Source: Serendipita indica DSM 11827
Lineage: Eukaryota > Basidiomycota > Agaricomycetes > Sebacinales > Serendipitaceae
Direction: 5' to 3'
Assembly (NCBI GenBank): GCA_910890315.1
Contig: CAJVGD010000017.1
Coordinates: 1 to 64,000, forward strand
DNA length: 64,000 nucleotides
Shown: in pieces, positions 24,131 through 35,765 of the stretch
Position numbering within the stretch: the stretch's first letter is position 1
Layout of the letters: the number at the start of each line of letters is the position of its first letter
Notes under the pieces: model-generated
Database searches by the model: none
Seen by the model: only the letters and a program-made list of their open reading frames with translations
Told to the model about the DNA's origin: nothing
Program-made: the position numbers and the translations under genes

Positions 24131-27100
24131 TTAGAGACGCTTTGAGAGCAGCGACCCAGGAACCGGCTGGAAGGATCCCAAAGGGGATGTGACGCCAGCA
24201 GTCGGCAACGACGGCATCGGGGGCGTCGCGGATGAGTTTTGTTGGAAGAGAAGCAGAGGTGCCGGCGGTGCGCGTCTCGTACCAGATCGAGAGACGGCTG
24301 GCGCGGGTGAAGGACCCGGTGATGGAGAAGTTGCCGTTGATGGACGAGACTGAGGTTGAAGTTGTCGGAACAGCGCGGTGCGTTCCTGGTGTAGGACATA
24401 GGACTAAGAGATGTGAGCAAAGGAACAGATACAAAGACTGGAGAGACGCACGCGTGCCAAGAGGATATTGTGAACCCAGTGCCCACCATCCATCGCGTCG
24501 CAGGAAAAGACGTGGTGGTAATCCGTCATGCTCTCGAAAAGCCTCATATTTTGCACCGACTTGACGGAAAAGGTGTACGGCTTGGGTGACTTGTGAATGC
24601 GCGTAATGTTATACGCATCAAAGTTGGAGAGCGTGCAGAGATGCGTAGCGTCCTTTGCCTAAGAAAAGGTCAATAGTTTGGAGGAGTAAAGTCGCAAATG
24701 CACGTACACCTTGTCGTTTCGAGAGCCACAAACTGTGCTCGCGAAGCTCGAGCCAGCGCTTCGTCCACTTGCCGCGTTTTTGCTCCCATTCGACGTATCC
24801 ACTGTACGTGGGCGAGGCTTTGGGCATCGCCTCTGCAGCGAGATACGGTGCGAGCGGCGTACGTTTGAGCATAAAGTAGTTCATGCGTGTATCCGAGTTC
24901 CACGAGTTGTACACCTCCATCAACAGCTCGTACTCACGAATCGGGCGTTCTATCCCATCATCAGAACGCATGCCATCGGAAACACAAAAAACTCACCCAT
25001 CCCAAAATCGTTGGCCATCTCAAATACCATCCAGTCGTCTTGTGCGACCTCTTCTGGTGCCAAATCACCTCTCGAGGCGAGTTCTTCAACCACATCGCGG
25101 GCATTCGTCTTGGAGCCAATCTCAACGACGCCGAAACGCTGCATGTCGCCGATGAAAATGCGCTGTTGCATCATAAACCCGCCAGATGCATCTCCTGCGG
25201 ACGAACGCTCCCCTTGATTGTTCCATGCCGAGTCGCTTTGGCGAGATAGAGGGAGAGGAGGCAATGGTACTTGTGGCATCGGGTGTGGTGCCTTTGATGA
25301 ATGCAACGACGTAGCTCGCTGTCGGAGTTTGTTCGCTCCAGAAGAACTGACGAGTTTGCCGAGTAACGTATCCGCCCGCAAACGTCCCGAGGGGGTTGGC
25401 AAAGGCGCTTGAGCATGCTGTGCGTCGTCGGACGGTCGACGGAGATCAAACGAGCCACCTGGAACAGCCGTGCGAGGCGAGTCGAAAGAAGTCATTGAGC
25501 GCGTAGGGAATGTGGGCCTCGGAAGCGCTGTATGCGGAGGTCCATGGCCAGCTGCATCCGTCGCGTGCCGCTTAATCGCGGGTGGCGACATGGGTGTCGA
25601 CGAAGAAGGAAACGCAAACGTCGATGCTTGCGCAGAGGAAGAGGGTATCGGTTGCGGAGCGGGAGCAGGAAAGGAACCGTAAATTGGCGAACGGAGAGGC
25701 GAAGTGGCTTTCGTCATACTCGACGTAGGTAGGGTAGGAAAAGCGGTTCTGCCGGTCGGCGAAGCTGGCAGGGATGGGGATTCGGTGGCGCGAAGTCGCA
25801 GCAGGCGCGCGGTAAGGTCGTCTGCAGACAAATTATCCGTCTTTGTCGAAGTTGACGATGTCGGCTCTAGGTGTGTTGCGGCAGGCGCAGCGCGTGACGC
25901 TTTGATGGTCTCCTTGCGCGACCTTCGCTCGTCTTTGATGCGCATACGTAGCGATTTCTGTGCCGAAAATGCGTTTGGGCGGTGTCCGAGCGGAACGTTG
26001 TCACTATCCTCATCTTCAGAGTTTGTCGTCTCGGATGTGGTATGTCCGCTCGAGTCTTCTTGGCTTGAATGTGGACCGTTTCCGGACGGATAGCGGCCGC
26101 CATTCCCTCCACCGGCGCCTCCGCCCGCTCTGTCCCTATCCCCTGGCATCCTTCCTGCGCCATCCGATCCAGATTCCTCGTACCGTCTCTGGAACCCGCT
26201 GTTTCCTTCATCATAAAAGCCACCAGATTGATTGAATGAACCATTGGACCGGTCTCGACCTTCGCGTCGAGAGGATACCGTGCGAATATGGTCCATCAGG
26301 GACGACTTGGACTGATTGTGTTGGGTGTATTTGGGGTCGTCCCAAGGCTCGGATGGGAACCGGGCTGCGAGGGAGGAGGACTTGGATGAATGGGGTAAGA
26401 AAATTTTGGTGTTAGCCAGAATGGACAGGCTAGGGAGCGATGGCCGACTTTGGACAATGTGTCGCACGCGTTCGGTGAGCGAGTTGCTCCGCTTTCGCTC
26501 GGGCACGTCTTCATCACGTGAATATGGGAGTGCCGAGGTGGATGCATGACCAATCTCATGAAAGAGGCTCGAAGTGGCATCGCCATCATCATGCTCTCGC
26601 TCATCATCTCCTTCGTCTTCCTCTTTGACTTGCTGTTCGAGTCGGTTCCCGGTTGTGAAATGCACATGGAGCGCGCTGGTGCTGCTGGCGCGCCGCATCG
26701 AGAGACGTTTCCTCGTGAGATCGTCAAGCATCTCCTCTGGTTCCTCCCGAATGACATCTGTGGACGACAGTTGTCTAATCCACGTTCGTCCTCCCAGCGG
26801 GCTTTGGCACTCCGAGGGCGGTGTGCTCAGGTTTGCAAACGGATCGTCTTCGAGTAGATATCCAAACTCGGCCATATCATCTTCTACCGAGTGGGGGTCC
26901 TCACTGCTCTCCCTATCGTCTTCTGTCGTGCATGCGGAATGATCCCGACTTGTCCCTCGACTCCGGGTATTCGTCGTAAGGACATTCGAGCTGTTAGTCC
27001 GTGCGCTCTGTGGGCTAATAGCATCTGATCCGGAACGAGAACGAGAGCGGGAGTTTGTCCCACGGCGTAGGGAAACCATGGTGGTGAGGCGGTCTGCGAG

Positions 27101-27489
27101 TGCCAAGGCGCTGCGTCGGCGAGGACGAGAACTTGGGGGCGCCTGTTGCTGCTGCTGGCCATGGCCTAAGCTGGAATTCGAGTCCATAATCCCCAAAATT
27201 TTGGGAGAGGCAAGGTCCAAGTCGTCTTGCTCGTCGTCTGCGTCGCTGGACGTTTCGACAACGGACAAGCGAGAGTGTCGTTTGGCAGGGTAGCTGGGGA
27301 CACTGCCCGACCACCGCGAGTATTTCTATGGGTTAAGAGTAAGAAGGGGGTATAACGAAGGTGGGTATAAGAGGAAAGCAGAGGCCAGGTCCAAGGTATG
27401 CGAAGAGGGCTTCTCCATGAGCGTGTGCTTACCATTCTCCGGCCTAAACCGACTCGAATTCCCATATACAGCTCGACGTCATGTTTCAT
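24131..27489 (-). CDS. Ras-associating (RA) plus pleckstrin-homology (PH) domain adaptor
   Basis: Large protein (about 1,000 residues). Exon 1 MKHDVELYMGIRVGLGRRM (ATG 27489) is joined by a GTAAGC...CCATAG intron to KYSRWSGSVPSYPAKRHSR. A long disordered Ser/Pro/acidic region follows (about 27200-25250), then an RA-like fold (RIFIGDMQRFGVVEIGSK, WMVFEMANDFGMG, then IERPIREYELLMEVYNSW, NYFMLKRTPLAPYL), then a PH domain (PTYSGYVEWEQKRGKW, KRWLELREHSLWLSKR, DATHLCTLSNFDAYNI, PKPYTFSVKS, HHVFSCDAMDGGHWVHNILLAR). The C-terminus is Pro/Ser-rich with PPLLFQQN, stop at 24131. The RA-PH order is that of the MRL/Grb7 adaptors, which link Ras-type GTPases to membrane lipids and actin. A role in polarity or morphogenesis is inferred from this architecture. 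Introns are small. Confidence 0.78.
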
Positions 27490-27793
27490 TTTGTCCAAAC
27501 GTCGCTTGCAAACCTGTTGCCGGGCAGTTTTTTTCTTTGGCGTTCGGCGATGGCCGTCTTCTGATTCACCGACGGTCCCGTGATTTTATTTTCTTACGAA
27601 ATAAACCGTCGTTTGGCAGTCCCACGCTTGCTTTGGCGGCAACGTCGGCTGAATGCGTCCCTAACGTTTGGTCACCACCGTCACCAAAGACCCTGGACGG
27701 CTTTCGCACTATTATCGGCGTCTGTCTACTGCTAACCGTGCACAGGCACATCTATTTGTTTCAGATTATCTCGATTCAGGAGACGCTAAGTTT
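27490..27793. other. spacer between co-directional genes
   Basis: 304 bp with the 5' region of the RA-PH gene and the 3' flank of the DUF6699-like gene. Nothing else seen. Confidence 0.4.
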
Positions 27794-29334
27794 TCACTTG
27801 CACACCACAAGTTCCCAGACACCCCCATCTGCCTCACCATTCACCATTCTCTGCACTCGCATCTCTCCAGTAGCCCTCAAACCCATCCATCGATATTTTC
27901 CACCGAGAGACGACACCCGGTTCTTGTCCTCGCTGTTCACATGATGCCCACCCACATTCGACGCTCCCATAATGGGTGCCTTGAGAGCTCTATAGATCGT
28001 CTCAATCACGTCCCCTGCACCTCATCTCAGCAGCCGTATCCCCAGAAATTAGAAAGGGACCAGAATACTCACGTACACGGACGATTCCTCCATCAGCGGT
28101 CGGCTGCGTGCTCCGGATGCGTACACCCCACCCGTTATTGATGGAAACTGTCAGTACCTATGTTTTCGTCATGCGTGAGATCAATGTCTACGTATACGGA
28201 AGGGCATACTGTGCACGGTGGATTCGTCGCCGGTTCGTTAAGCATTTGGCGAAACTTGCTGGCCCCAACGGGCTCTTTGACAATCTTGATCCGCCCTTTC
28301 ATGTCTTCCTCTTCTTTCATTCTAAACACCCGAGCGGGGATGGCCATGATTGTCGCTTGACTGGGCACCTGACGAACGTCCCATACAAGCGAAGGCAGGA
28401 CGTCCAACGTTCTCACCAACCCAAGCCAATCAAGTACTTTTGCAATCACCGGCGGACCATACGATTCCAAGGAGGGTGGGGCGAGCGCAAGTACGGGATG
28501 AAGGGGTTCCACTTGCTCGACGCTGATGGCCTTGCGTGCTTCGAGCTGCAAAATATCGAATCGGCGTCGAAGGAACTCGAGGCGAGAAGCGTTTAAGCTC
28601 CGCCGATCAGATACCGAATGGACGATCATGGTGCCTTCTTCGCTTGGGGAAGGGTTCGACGCCCCCTTCGGCGACGCCTCGTGGGGGCTCGCGGATGCCA
28701 AAGTCTGTGTGTATGGACTGAATAGCGTAGGATCATCGAGGATGGGCCCTGCCCACGTCGTTGGCGAATCCGCCGGTGAGGAGGCAGGTGAGCCCAAGTC
28801 CTTTGGTGTGTTCGTTTGCAGCGTCGCAAACGCTGAAGGGCTATGGAATGAAGTGATATCGCGCTCCTCTAGCGAATTGCCTACGGTGGACGACGTCCTC
28901 TTCGTGCGCTTGGTGCTGTAGCCGTGCGAAGGAAGATGGGTGTGAGCTCTTGCAAAAGGATGAGAAGAGTATGATCTATGCACGTAAAAGTCTTCCACCT
29001 CGGGCGCAAATGGGAATATTCCATTACCAGGGGATTGCAAGAACTGAGACGGCGACGAAGGGTAATAGTAGGACCCATACTGTTGCAACCCGGGAGCATC
29101 TGATGTACTGATCCCCAAAGGATTGTTGATGCTCCCAGTTGAAAACGGATTAGACGTGCTAATGGTACTACTGCGCGAAACGGAGACTTTGAGTGGCAGC
29201 TGGCAGCGTCTGGACACTAGAGGTCGCGAGTACGAGGAAAAGGGTATCTTCGAACTGGAACTGGAATAAGAGCCGGAGGAATGACCTTTCCGCGGTTTCT
29301 TTGAGGCTTTGAAGCTATGGTTGTTGACCTCCAT
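27794..29334 (-). CDS. DUF6699-like protein with disordered N-terminus
   Basis: About 460 residues. The N-terminal 230 residues are Ser/Pro/Tyr-rich and disordered. From about 28560 the sequence fits the basidiomycete DUF6699 pattern: EPLHPVLALAPP, LPSLVWDVRQVPSQATIMA, then after splicing SINNGWGVRI..., and RVRDVIETIYRALKAPIMG. Two small introns are needed: one from about 28213 or 28198 to the CATAG acceptor near 28156, and one from about 28073 to GGTGCAG near 28025. Together they return the C-terminal frame that ends GGVWELVVCK at 27794. The function of the family is unknown. Exon joins by eye; the first intron has two possible donors. Confidence 0.65.
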
Positions 29335-29578
29335 TGTCGCGGCACTTGTGGCAAGCTCAGAGTGGGAGACACCATTTAAGACATTTTATGATTGTGACAT
29401 GAAATATGGGACGTGAAGGATTTCACGCTGTTCTCCATGCTGCAGATTTTCGTAGACTCGAGGCTCGTCGTGGTCAGCCGCAGGTTCCATTCGCCACCTT
29501 CAAGTCGCGTCAATATCTCAGATGAACAAAATTTGCTATTCGGGAGAATTACATTGTCCATGAGCCGCGTCTGACTTA

Positions 29579-29986
29579 CTAGTACACACACCTCGAAAGC
29601 CATTCAGCCTGTGAGACGTCAATTGCACAGATTTCGGGCCATGTCATTTTGGGGCCACGGTCATGCACACCCCAGTCCACTCTCCAGCCGAGTGAATCAA
29701 TCAAACCTATGAGATAAACCCACTCCGTTACCTCCTTGAACTTGGGACCTGCCGAAGACCAATTCGTGGCCAAGGTAGAATTTCACAGCAAAAGTGTTCG
29801 GGGAAGGATGATACCTTGACTAGCTGTGCTGTACTCGCGTACTCTGCCAGCTGAAAAGTGTAGTCGTAGAAAAATTCAAGATTATCGCCGAAGTTCTCGG
29901 AGCTCTCATAATACTGAAAGCATTTAGGGTCAGCTTAGCAAACTCTTGAAGGTTCGCATCGTTGATGCCCAATCAGGAGTCGCCAT
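29579..29986 (-). CDS. small hypothetical protein
   Basis: Weak model. ATG 29986 (MATPDWASTMRTFK), an AG acceptor before YYESSENFGDNLEFFYDY (about 29915), then a small exon ending near 29820 and a C-terminal piece WRVDWGVHDRGPKMTWPEICAIDVS down to the stop at 29579. The acidic/aromatic composition looks coding, but I recognise no family and one splice phase does not close cleanly. It could be a decayed gene. Confidence 0.3.
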
Positions 29987-30134
29987 CAAGAACGCTGCTT
30001 ATGAATATGAGCAACTTATTATGCCCCGTGTGAAAAGCCTGTCTTCGGATTGATCAGCAGACGGCTCTATAAGAAGTACTCTCGAATCTGAAATGCTCCG
30101 CTAACCTCAATTCGAGGTCTCCTTCGCATTCAAA

Positions 30135-30952
30135 ATGGTCTTGAAACTCCACGGAGGTAGCCTGTCGACTTGCACCGCCCGCGTCGCGGTTATCCTCCAT
30201 GAGAAGCAAATACCTTACGAATTAATTGAAGTGGATTGGCCCAAGGCAGAGCACAAATCGGCAGCTTGGAAGAAGAATCAGCCATTCGGCCAAACTCCCT
30301 ATATTGACGTGAGTACAGCACCCTCGGGTTCAAAGTTATATCAATGCGAGAACACAATAGGATGACGGATTTATCTTGTTCGAGTCTCGTGCTATTGCAA
30401 AGTACATCGCGACCAAGTATGCCTCCTCCGGGACCCCACTCCTCCCGTCGAGCAACGATCCTCAAAGCATGGCCCTTGTTGACCAAGGAGCCAGTATTGA
30501 GAACAATAACTTTAATCCAAGCGCCGAGGGCTTGACGGTTGAGCTATTCTTTAAAAAGTAATCTATATCTTCTTCCGCCGCAAAGTCGAGATGATTGATA
30601 TCCCTAGATTGCGCGCAGCGGAAGCGGAGCCCAAATTTGTTGAAAAATGGGAAACAACGCTTCAGGGGAAAATGGAAGGGTTTGAATCTCTCCTCAGCAA
30701 ACAGAAGTACATTGGCGGAAATGTACGTCGTATTCGATCTTCACACCTCTTCACTCACGATATCGACAGGAGTTAACCTACGCCGACTTCTTCTTTTTGC
30801 CATATGGAGAAGCTATCATCAAGCTAGGTTATAACCATCTGACGAATGAGATTGAGTATCCACACGTCGCCAGGTGGTGGAAGGAAATATCGTCGCGAGA
30901 GTCCTGGCAAGCAGTCAAGGATGGGGTAAAAGGGCTTCCGGCTCAAAATTGA
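30135..30952 (+). CDS. glutathione S-transferase
   Basis: Detoxification enzyme conjugating glutathione to electrophiles. N-terminal thioredoxin-like domain: MVLKLHGGSLSTCTARVAVIL (candidate catalytic Ser/Cys near residues 9-13), NQPFGQTPYI with the cis-Pro site, DDGFILFESRAIAKYIA with the glutathione-binding E-S pair. C-terminal helical domain: EAEPKFVEKWETTLQGKMEGFESLL, YIGGNELTYADFFFLPY, PHVARWWKEISSRESWQAV. Exons join in frame through introns of about 59, 50 and 50 bp. The phi-like (GTF) class is the best fit. Length is about 220 residues, normal; no signal peptide, so cytosolic. Confidence 0.92.
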
Positions 30953-31341
30953 ATAATACATGCGCGATTTCATGCTACTCCTGTTAGTGCGAACGTAAAG
31001 GGTGCCTGCAAGACATCGGTAGGTGCCAATTTCAACAAAAGCGCAAAGGTCCAATTCTATAACAATCAACTTTCAAAAATCATCGATAGCAATCAGCTTG
31101 GAAGAAGAGGTCTTGAAGAAAGTAACTTATAGTACAGGCTCCGTTGGCTCGACATGGCAGCCCAACGTTTGAGACCCAGTAACTTTCGAAGCCAACTCAG
31201 AAAGCAGTTAGCACATGGCATTTATTACTTCCACATGCTACAAAAAGCGGAATAACGAAGCAAGACAATGCTTTTCACGGCATTCTATGTGGAGGATCAG
31301 ATCCCAGCCTGCTGCTATTCTATCCGGTAGGCTACTGATCC
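30953..31341. other. convergent 3' spacer
   Basis: 389 bp between the GST gene (+) and the U-box gene (-). No feature recognised. Confidence 0.4.
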
Positions 31342-32554
31342 CTATATGGTTGCCTCATTTGCGTTAAACTCGTTCACGATTCGATAAATCCATTTTGTTG
31401 TCACGGCGCACGAGACATAATCCAAACGAGATGCGGGTTGACGGTCGAAGGGGTCGATACTGTTGTGATCCAGCCAGTTGTAGATCTCCGACCGCTCGTA
31501 AAGCTGTCCATTTCTCGTCGAACGCACGGGCTTGATACTAGCATCCGAGTGTTGTTAGAATAGAGATATCGACGGTGCTGCGAAGGACGTACGGCATGCG
31601 GCCACTGATACAGCAGCGAAGAGTGTCCGTCAACTGGTTTTCAATAAGATTAAACTGGACTCCAGTCCATTCTCGTGCGCGTCTGTCTGTGAAGACCAAG
31701 GAGTACGCCCAGTCTGCCCAACCACCAGCTGCGTTCTTCGCGTGAATAACCCGGTCAGTAACTGTCGAGGTGACACCTAGTAAGGCCCAGTATCCCGCCT
31801 GGACGACTAAACGCGCGGATCCGGCCGCTGGTCCCAAGAAAGCAGTCACGCCCGTAACTGCCGCAGCGGGGAGGAGCGCATCAACGCTGAAATTGGATTT
31901 GAATGACTCCCAGTGAATATTGGCCGACTCTACGTCTCCCATTGCACTCGAAACCCAACTTGCGCTTCCATCCCACATAGCCTTGAAGAGGAGAAGTGCA
32001 AGTGGACCACACATTCCACTGAGCGCCTCCGCGGCGACTGGCTTTGGGAAAGTTAGCAAACGAAACTATGTAGAATAGAACTCGAGATTACGAATCTGAC
32101 TTACTGTGGATGATCCTGCGAGGGTCCTGAGGAACTGAGCACTCAGCAACTGCTGCTTGAGCCTCTGGAGAAGTGTCTCTGTCAGCCAAGTCACCCCAGC
32201 GCCTCCAGCAAACGACACAGAAATCGTCTTTGCTGCCACGGCGAGGCGATTGGACACTCCTTCAGCACCACCGCCGCTGATGAGGATGTCCACAAGCACG
32301 GGGACAGCGGCGAGGCAAGCTGCCAGTACCCCGTTTCTCAGTGCTCGATATTTAATATTCGGAGCAACAGCGGATGGGACTGGTGCAACTGATGCGCAGA
32401 CGACTCGCATGTACTCGCTCAAAGGTATGCCATTGTCACGACGGTCTGCAGCCCTCCTAGCGTGTTGCCTCCGCGCTTCTTCCAGCTCTTCATCAATCTG
32501 AGGGTTCCATTGAGTGATTCTTGGATTTCCTTGAGTAGTGTGGGTGGCCGACAT
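31342..32554 (-). CDS. hydrophobic protein with C-terminal U-box-like domain
   Basis: Three exons: MSATHTTQGNPRITQWNPQ...AGSST; FRLLTFPKPVAAEALSG...CCISGRMP; IKPVRSTRNGQLYERSEI...NEATI. Small introns lie at about 32107-32066 and 31595-31540. The N-terminal part is Glu/Arg-rich, followed by several Ala/Gly/Val-rich hydrophobic stretches (NGVLAACLAAVPVLVDILI, GPAAGSARLVVQAGYWALLG) that could be membrane helices. The final about 65 residues fit a U-box: TLRCCISGRMPIKPVRSTRNG, LYERSEIYNWLDHN, DPFDRQPASRL. By family a U-box recruits E2 and gives E3 ligase activity. A membrane-bound U-box E3 is my inference; no substrate or named family is recognised. Confidence 0.62.
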
Positions 32555-33210
32555 TATCTACGAGGGGGAGAGTGGGCGAGTCAGAGAGCAAGGAGGGATC
32601 ATCGACCGTTATATCATGGTTCTGCACCCATTTTCACTAGTACACGTGTTCCAGAGGGCCACAAAGCAAATCAGCTTCTGTATATGCTGGCAAGTCCTGT
32701 AGCGAGCCTGACGCACAGCAAAATCGACGGGCATCCAGCACTCTATCCTTGAGGATGTAGGCGCCATATTTGTTGGCGAACCAAAAGTCCGAAATTTTCA
32801 ACCAACCAGCAAAGAAACAAAACAGTGGTTGAAATGCGATGCAAAGGCAGGAACCCATACCACACAGAGAATGGATGGCAATCGAGTCGGTGAAATTGGA
32901 TGAATGGATTACCGATGATATCGGTACGCGGTCCTTTTCTTTCCCGTACGGTGTAAAGGCGCGAGGCGAGGCAATGGAGAATGACAGACGCCCCCGTTCG
33001 AATTGTAGAGAAGAGAGATTGATGAATGTGGATGCTGGTCAGGTATCTTTATTTTATATCTCGAAGAGATGTAGAGGATGTCGTAGGGACGTTGCGTTAG
33101 CCGGAACTACATCGAGCTACGAAATATGCCCCTATTCCCGCGTCAATGAATTGCGAAAAAAGGAGAATATTCTACGAGCCATCAGGATGTACCAAGCTGG
33201 AGAAGATGCA
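32555..33210. other. intergenic region
   Basis: 656 bp upstream of the U-box gene and downstream of RIO1. A minus-strand frame at 32858-32637 (FWFANKYGAYILKDRVLDARRF) looks mildly protein-like but has no family match I can name. Nothing else seen. Confidence 0.4.
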
Positions 33211-35481
33211 TCAGCCCGCGCCACCTCGACTATTCTTGATCCGCTTCTTCTTCTCCGCCTTGGGCATCTTGGACTTGCGCTTTTCGCGCTGTTCCTCCTT
33301 GGTCGCCTTTTTACGTTCCTGTTAACCTGTTATCAACCCAACTCGCCAGGATCGCTTATCCATAGCACCCACCTTTTTCGCCGCACGGTCCTCATGTCGA
33401 TGCCCACGTGGCTTCTTCTCGACAAACCCTCCACCTTCTTCTTCATCATCATCATCATCATCCTCGTCCTCGTCCTCGTCGGTGGTGGGCGGTGTCTCAT
33501 CTTCCTCCTCCGGCCGTCGCTTCGGTACACCCCGGAATCGAACGGCTCTACCCTTTTCGACTTTTGCAGACGTCTCCTCTTCCGCACAACCGATGACTTG
33601 ATCTTTGACGTGTGCCAAGCCCTTTGTAATATCACTCGCGCCACGCGCATCTCCACCATTACCCTTTGCCACAACTATGCTCGCGTCCCCATCGGAAGCG
33701 TGCTGCGCGATTGCCACCGCGGGCATCGGGCTCGGGGAACCAAGATTTGGCTGAGCAAATTTAGCCTTAGAATAGGGAATAAAATAGAGCTGAGTAATGC
33801 TTACGTCCATCGACTTGGCCTGCACATTCGCCGAGCCTACACGCCTCTCGAGCACTTTTTCCGGATCGCGCATCTCGGAAAGGGAGCGTGGGATGAATGT
33901 ATGCAAAAAGACTTGGTCTTCATTCGCATTGAGCCGTCGTGTTTCTTCTTCGAGTGCCGTCGTCTCGTCCTCGTCTGCCCCGTTGGGTGCAACCGCAGAT
34001 GTGGCAACGCCCATGGACTGTTCTTCCTCGATCCACTTTTTGAGAGTGAGCTCTTCCCAGCTCTGTTCTTCAACTTTTTCAGTGTTGTCGGTCGACTCTG
34101 ATGCTAGGTTGGACGACTGGGCACCAATGTCCCCTGTGACAAACTCGAATGCTTTCCGCAACCCCAAGACGAGGACACCACGTTGCCCAAACCATGCGGC
34201 AATATTTTTGAGATCGAGCCGCAAAAACTCGAATGCAGAAGGATGATCGTGCTCGACGGATTGCGAGACGTCGATGATCCAGAGTTGCTCGGCATGATAT
34301 AGAATATTGTACTCGCTCAAGTCGGCGTGCACGAGCTTGCATTCTTGATACATCTTGCGCACAGTGAGAAGGAGTGAGGTGTATAGCGAGGTGTATGTGT
34401 CCAGTGAGAGGGATGGCGCATCTTTGAGACGTGGAGAAGCCCTACAGTCGTCTCAATAGAGGAGTGTGGAGAATGAACCGACGTACCAGCCTTCTTCGTC
34501 ACCCAAGAAGCGCATAACGAGGACGTTTTCGCGCACTTCAATGGGCTCTGGACATAGAATACCGGCAGTTTGCAGACGCTTCAAATTTCGCATCTCCTTT
34601 TCGGCCCACAAGCGAACCATTTTGCGTGGATTATGGCGGCTGTAGCCTCGTCTAAACCTAAACTCTCCCGTCACGTATCGGTCTCGATCTTTGAAGACGA
34701 GGATGGACGTCTTGTAAATCTTGAGCGCCAGATGAGTATTCTCTGGCGTAAGAGCATGGTACACATTGGCCTATCCGTGATTAATTGCAATCGTTTATGA
34801 GCCGGGGACATACCTCTTTGCCTGTACTAACGCATCCATTAATCTCCTTGACGAGGCCGCGACCAATCATCTTGAATAAGATGAGACGGGTTCGTGGATC
34901 GAGGACGAGCTCGCTTGTCGCGCGATCGGATTTGTCCTTCATATTGGCAGTCGCGCTTGGTCCCTTTCGGTTGACGCTCACACCCAGCTGGAATCGATCT
35001 GCGTCTTGCTTGTCACGAGGAGCGTACGGTTGTTCAATCTGACTGATCCGTGATGCATATTTGGATAGAGCACTGAGCTGGTCGGACATGCGCTTGTCAA
35101 TAATCTTTTTGCGCTCCTCTCTGTTCTCGGTGGGCTGTTTTTGCTGTTTTGGCCGATTGATCGCGGGTAAAACGGGGAGATTCGACGTTGATGCGCCTGT
35201 AGTCAAAGCGTGGTGTTGCTTGAGACGGTTATACTGCTTTGTAAAGTCTGGAAAAGGTTACTAGTCGTTCTACTATCAATGTGATTACCTTTTTCAGCAA
35301 TTTCCCAGTCCTCGTCGTCGACCCGGTGGTCCTCTGTGGCAGCCCACTCTCTCCAGTCGTCATCATCGTCATCCAAGCTATCCGAGTCTATTTCATTCTC
35401 CTCGTCAATGTATGTATGCGTTCCTGTTGGATCTCTGAGTGAATAGTCTCCTGGCGCGTCTTCAAACTGATCGACGTCCAT
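33211..35481 (-). CDS. RIO1: RIO1 atypical protein kinase
   Basis: Serine kinase/ATPase for late 40S subunit maturation. ATG 35481 starts [15 protein letters not shown]; an acidic N-terminus ([15 protein letters not shown]) is followed by the RIO core. The flexible P-loop STGKEANVYHA is rebuilt across an intron near 34810-34770. Then [19 protein letters not shown], the hinge [13 protein letters not shown], the catalytic loop [15 protein letters not shown] (about 34320) and the metal-binding [13 protein letters not shown]. The C-terminal extension holds a Glu/Asp run (about 33480-33440) and a basic end [26 protein letters not shown] with stop at 33211. Exons join in frame through short introns. 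The acidic/basic tail is usual for fungal RIO1. Divergent from the ABC transporter gene. Confidence 0.93.
33444..33480 (+). repeat. trinucleotide microsatellite inside RIO1
   Basis: Runs of CAT then CTCGTC on the plus strand encode the Asp/Glu tract of the RIO1 C-terminal tail on the minus strand. It may vary in length between strains. Confidence 0.7.
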
Positions 35482-35765
35482 GGTCAAGTGGCGTTTTACC
35501 ACGGTTGACCGGAGATGCCACCGGATATAATGTTTGAATATTTCGTATTTCCTGAAACCGCGGCCATCGGCCACGGCACGGGGGAAGATTCTGGGCGCTG
35601 CGTCCGTTCCCTTCGGGTTGACTGGAGTGACTGCGATCGGCCTGCCCACGTAAGCCAAACCTCGGCCACACCGCAGCTAATACATATATATTATCCAGCC
35701 CGCGTATCCAAACACTTGTCGCTCATCCCTTGGACTCTTCCGCTCCCGCTCATCCCCCGCCATTA
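35482..35765. promoter_or_regulatory. divergent RIO1 / ABC transporter promoter
   Basis: 284 bp separate the two start codons. A TATA-like ACATATATATTA at about 35682-35693 lies some 75-85 bp upstream of the ABC transporter ATG. Confidence 0.5.

Noticed and set aside
32839-34101. Long plus-strand open frame (420 codons)
   Set aside because: Most of it is antisense to RIO1, whose kinase motifs are unmistakable; the plus frame has repetitive Ile/Val/Leu from the acidic tract and no family features.
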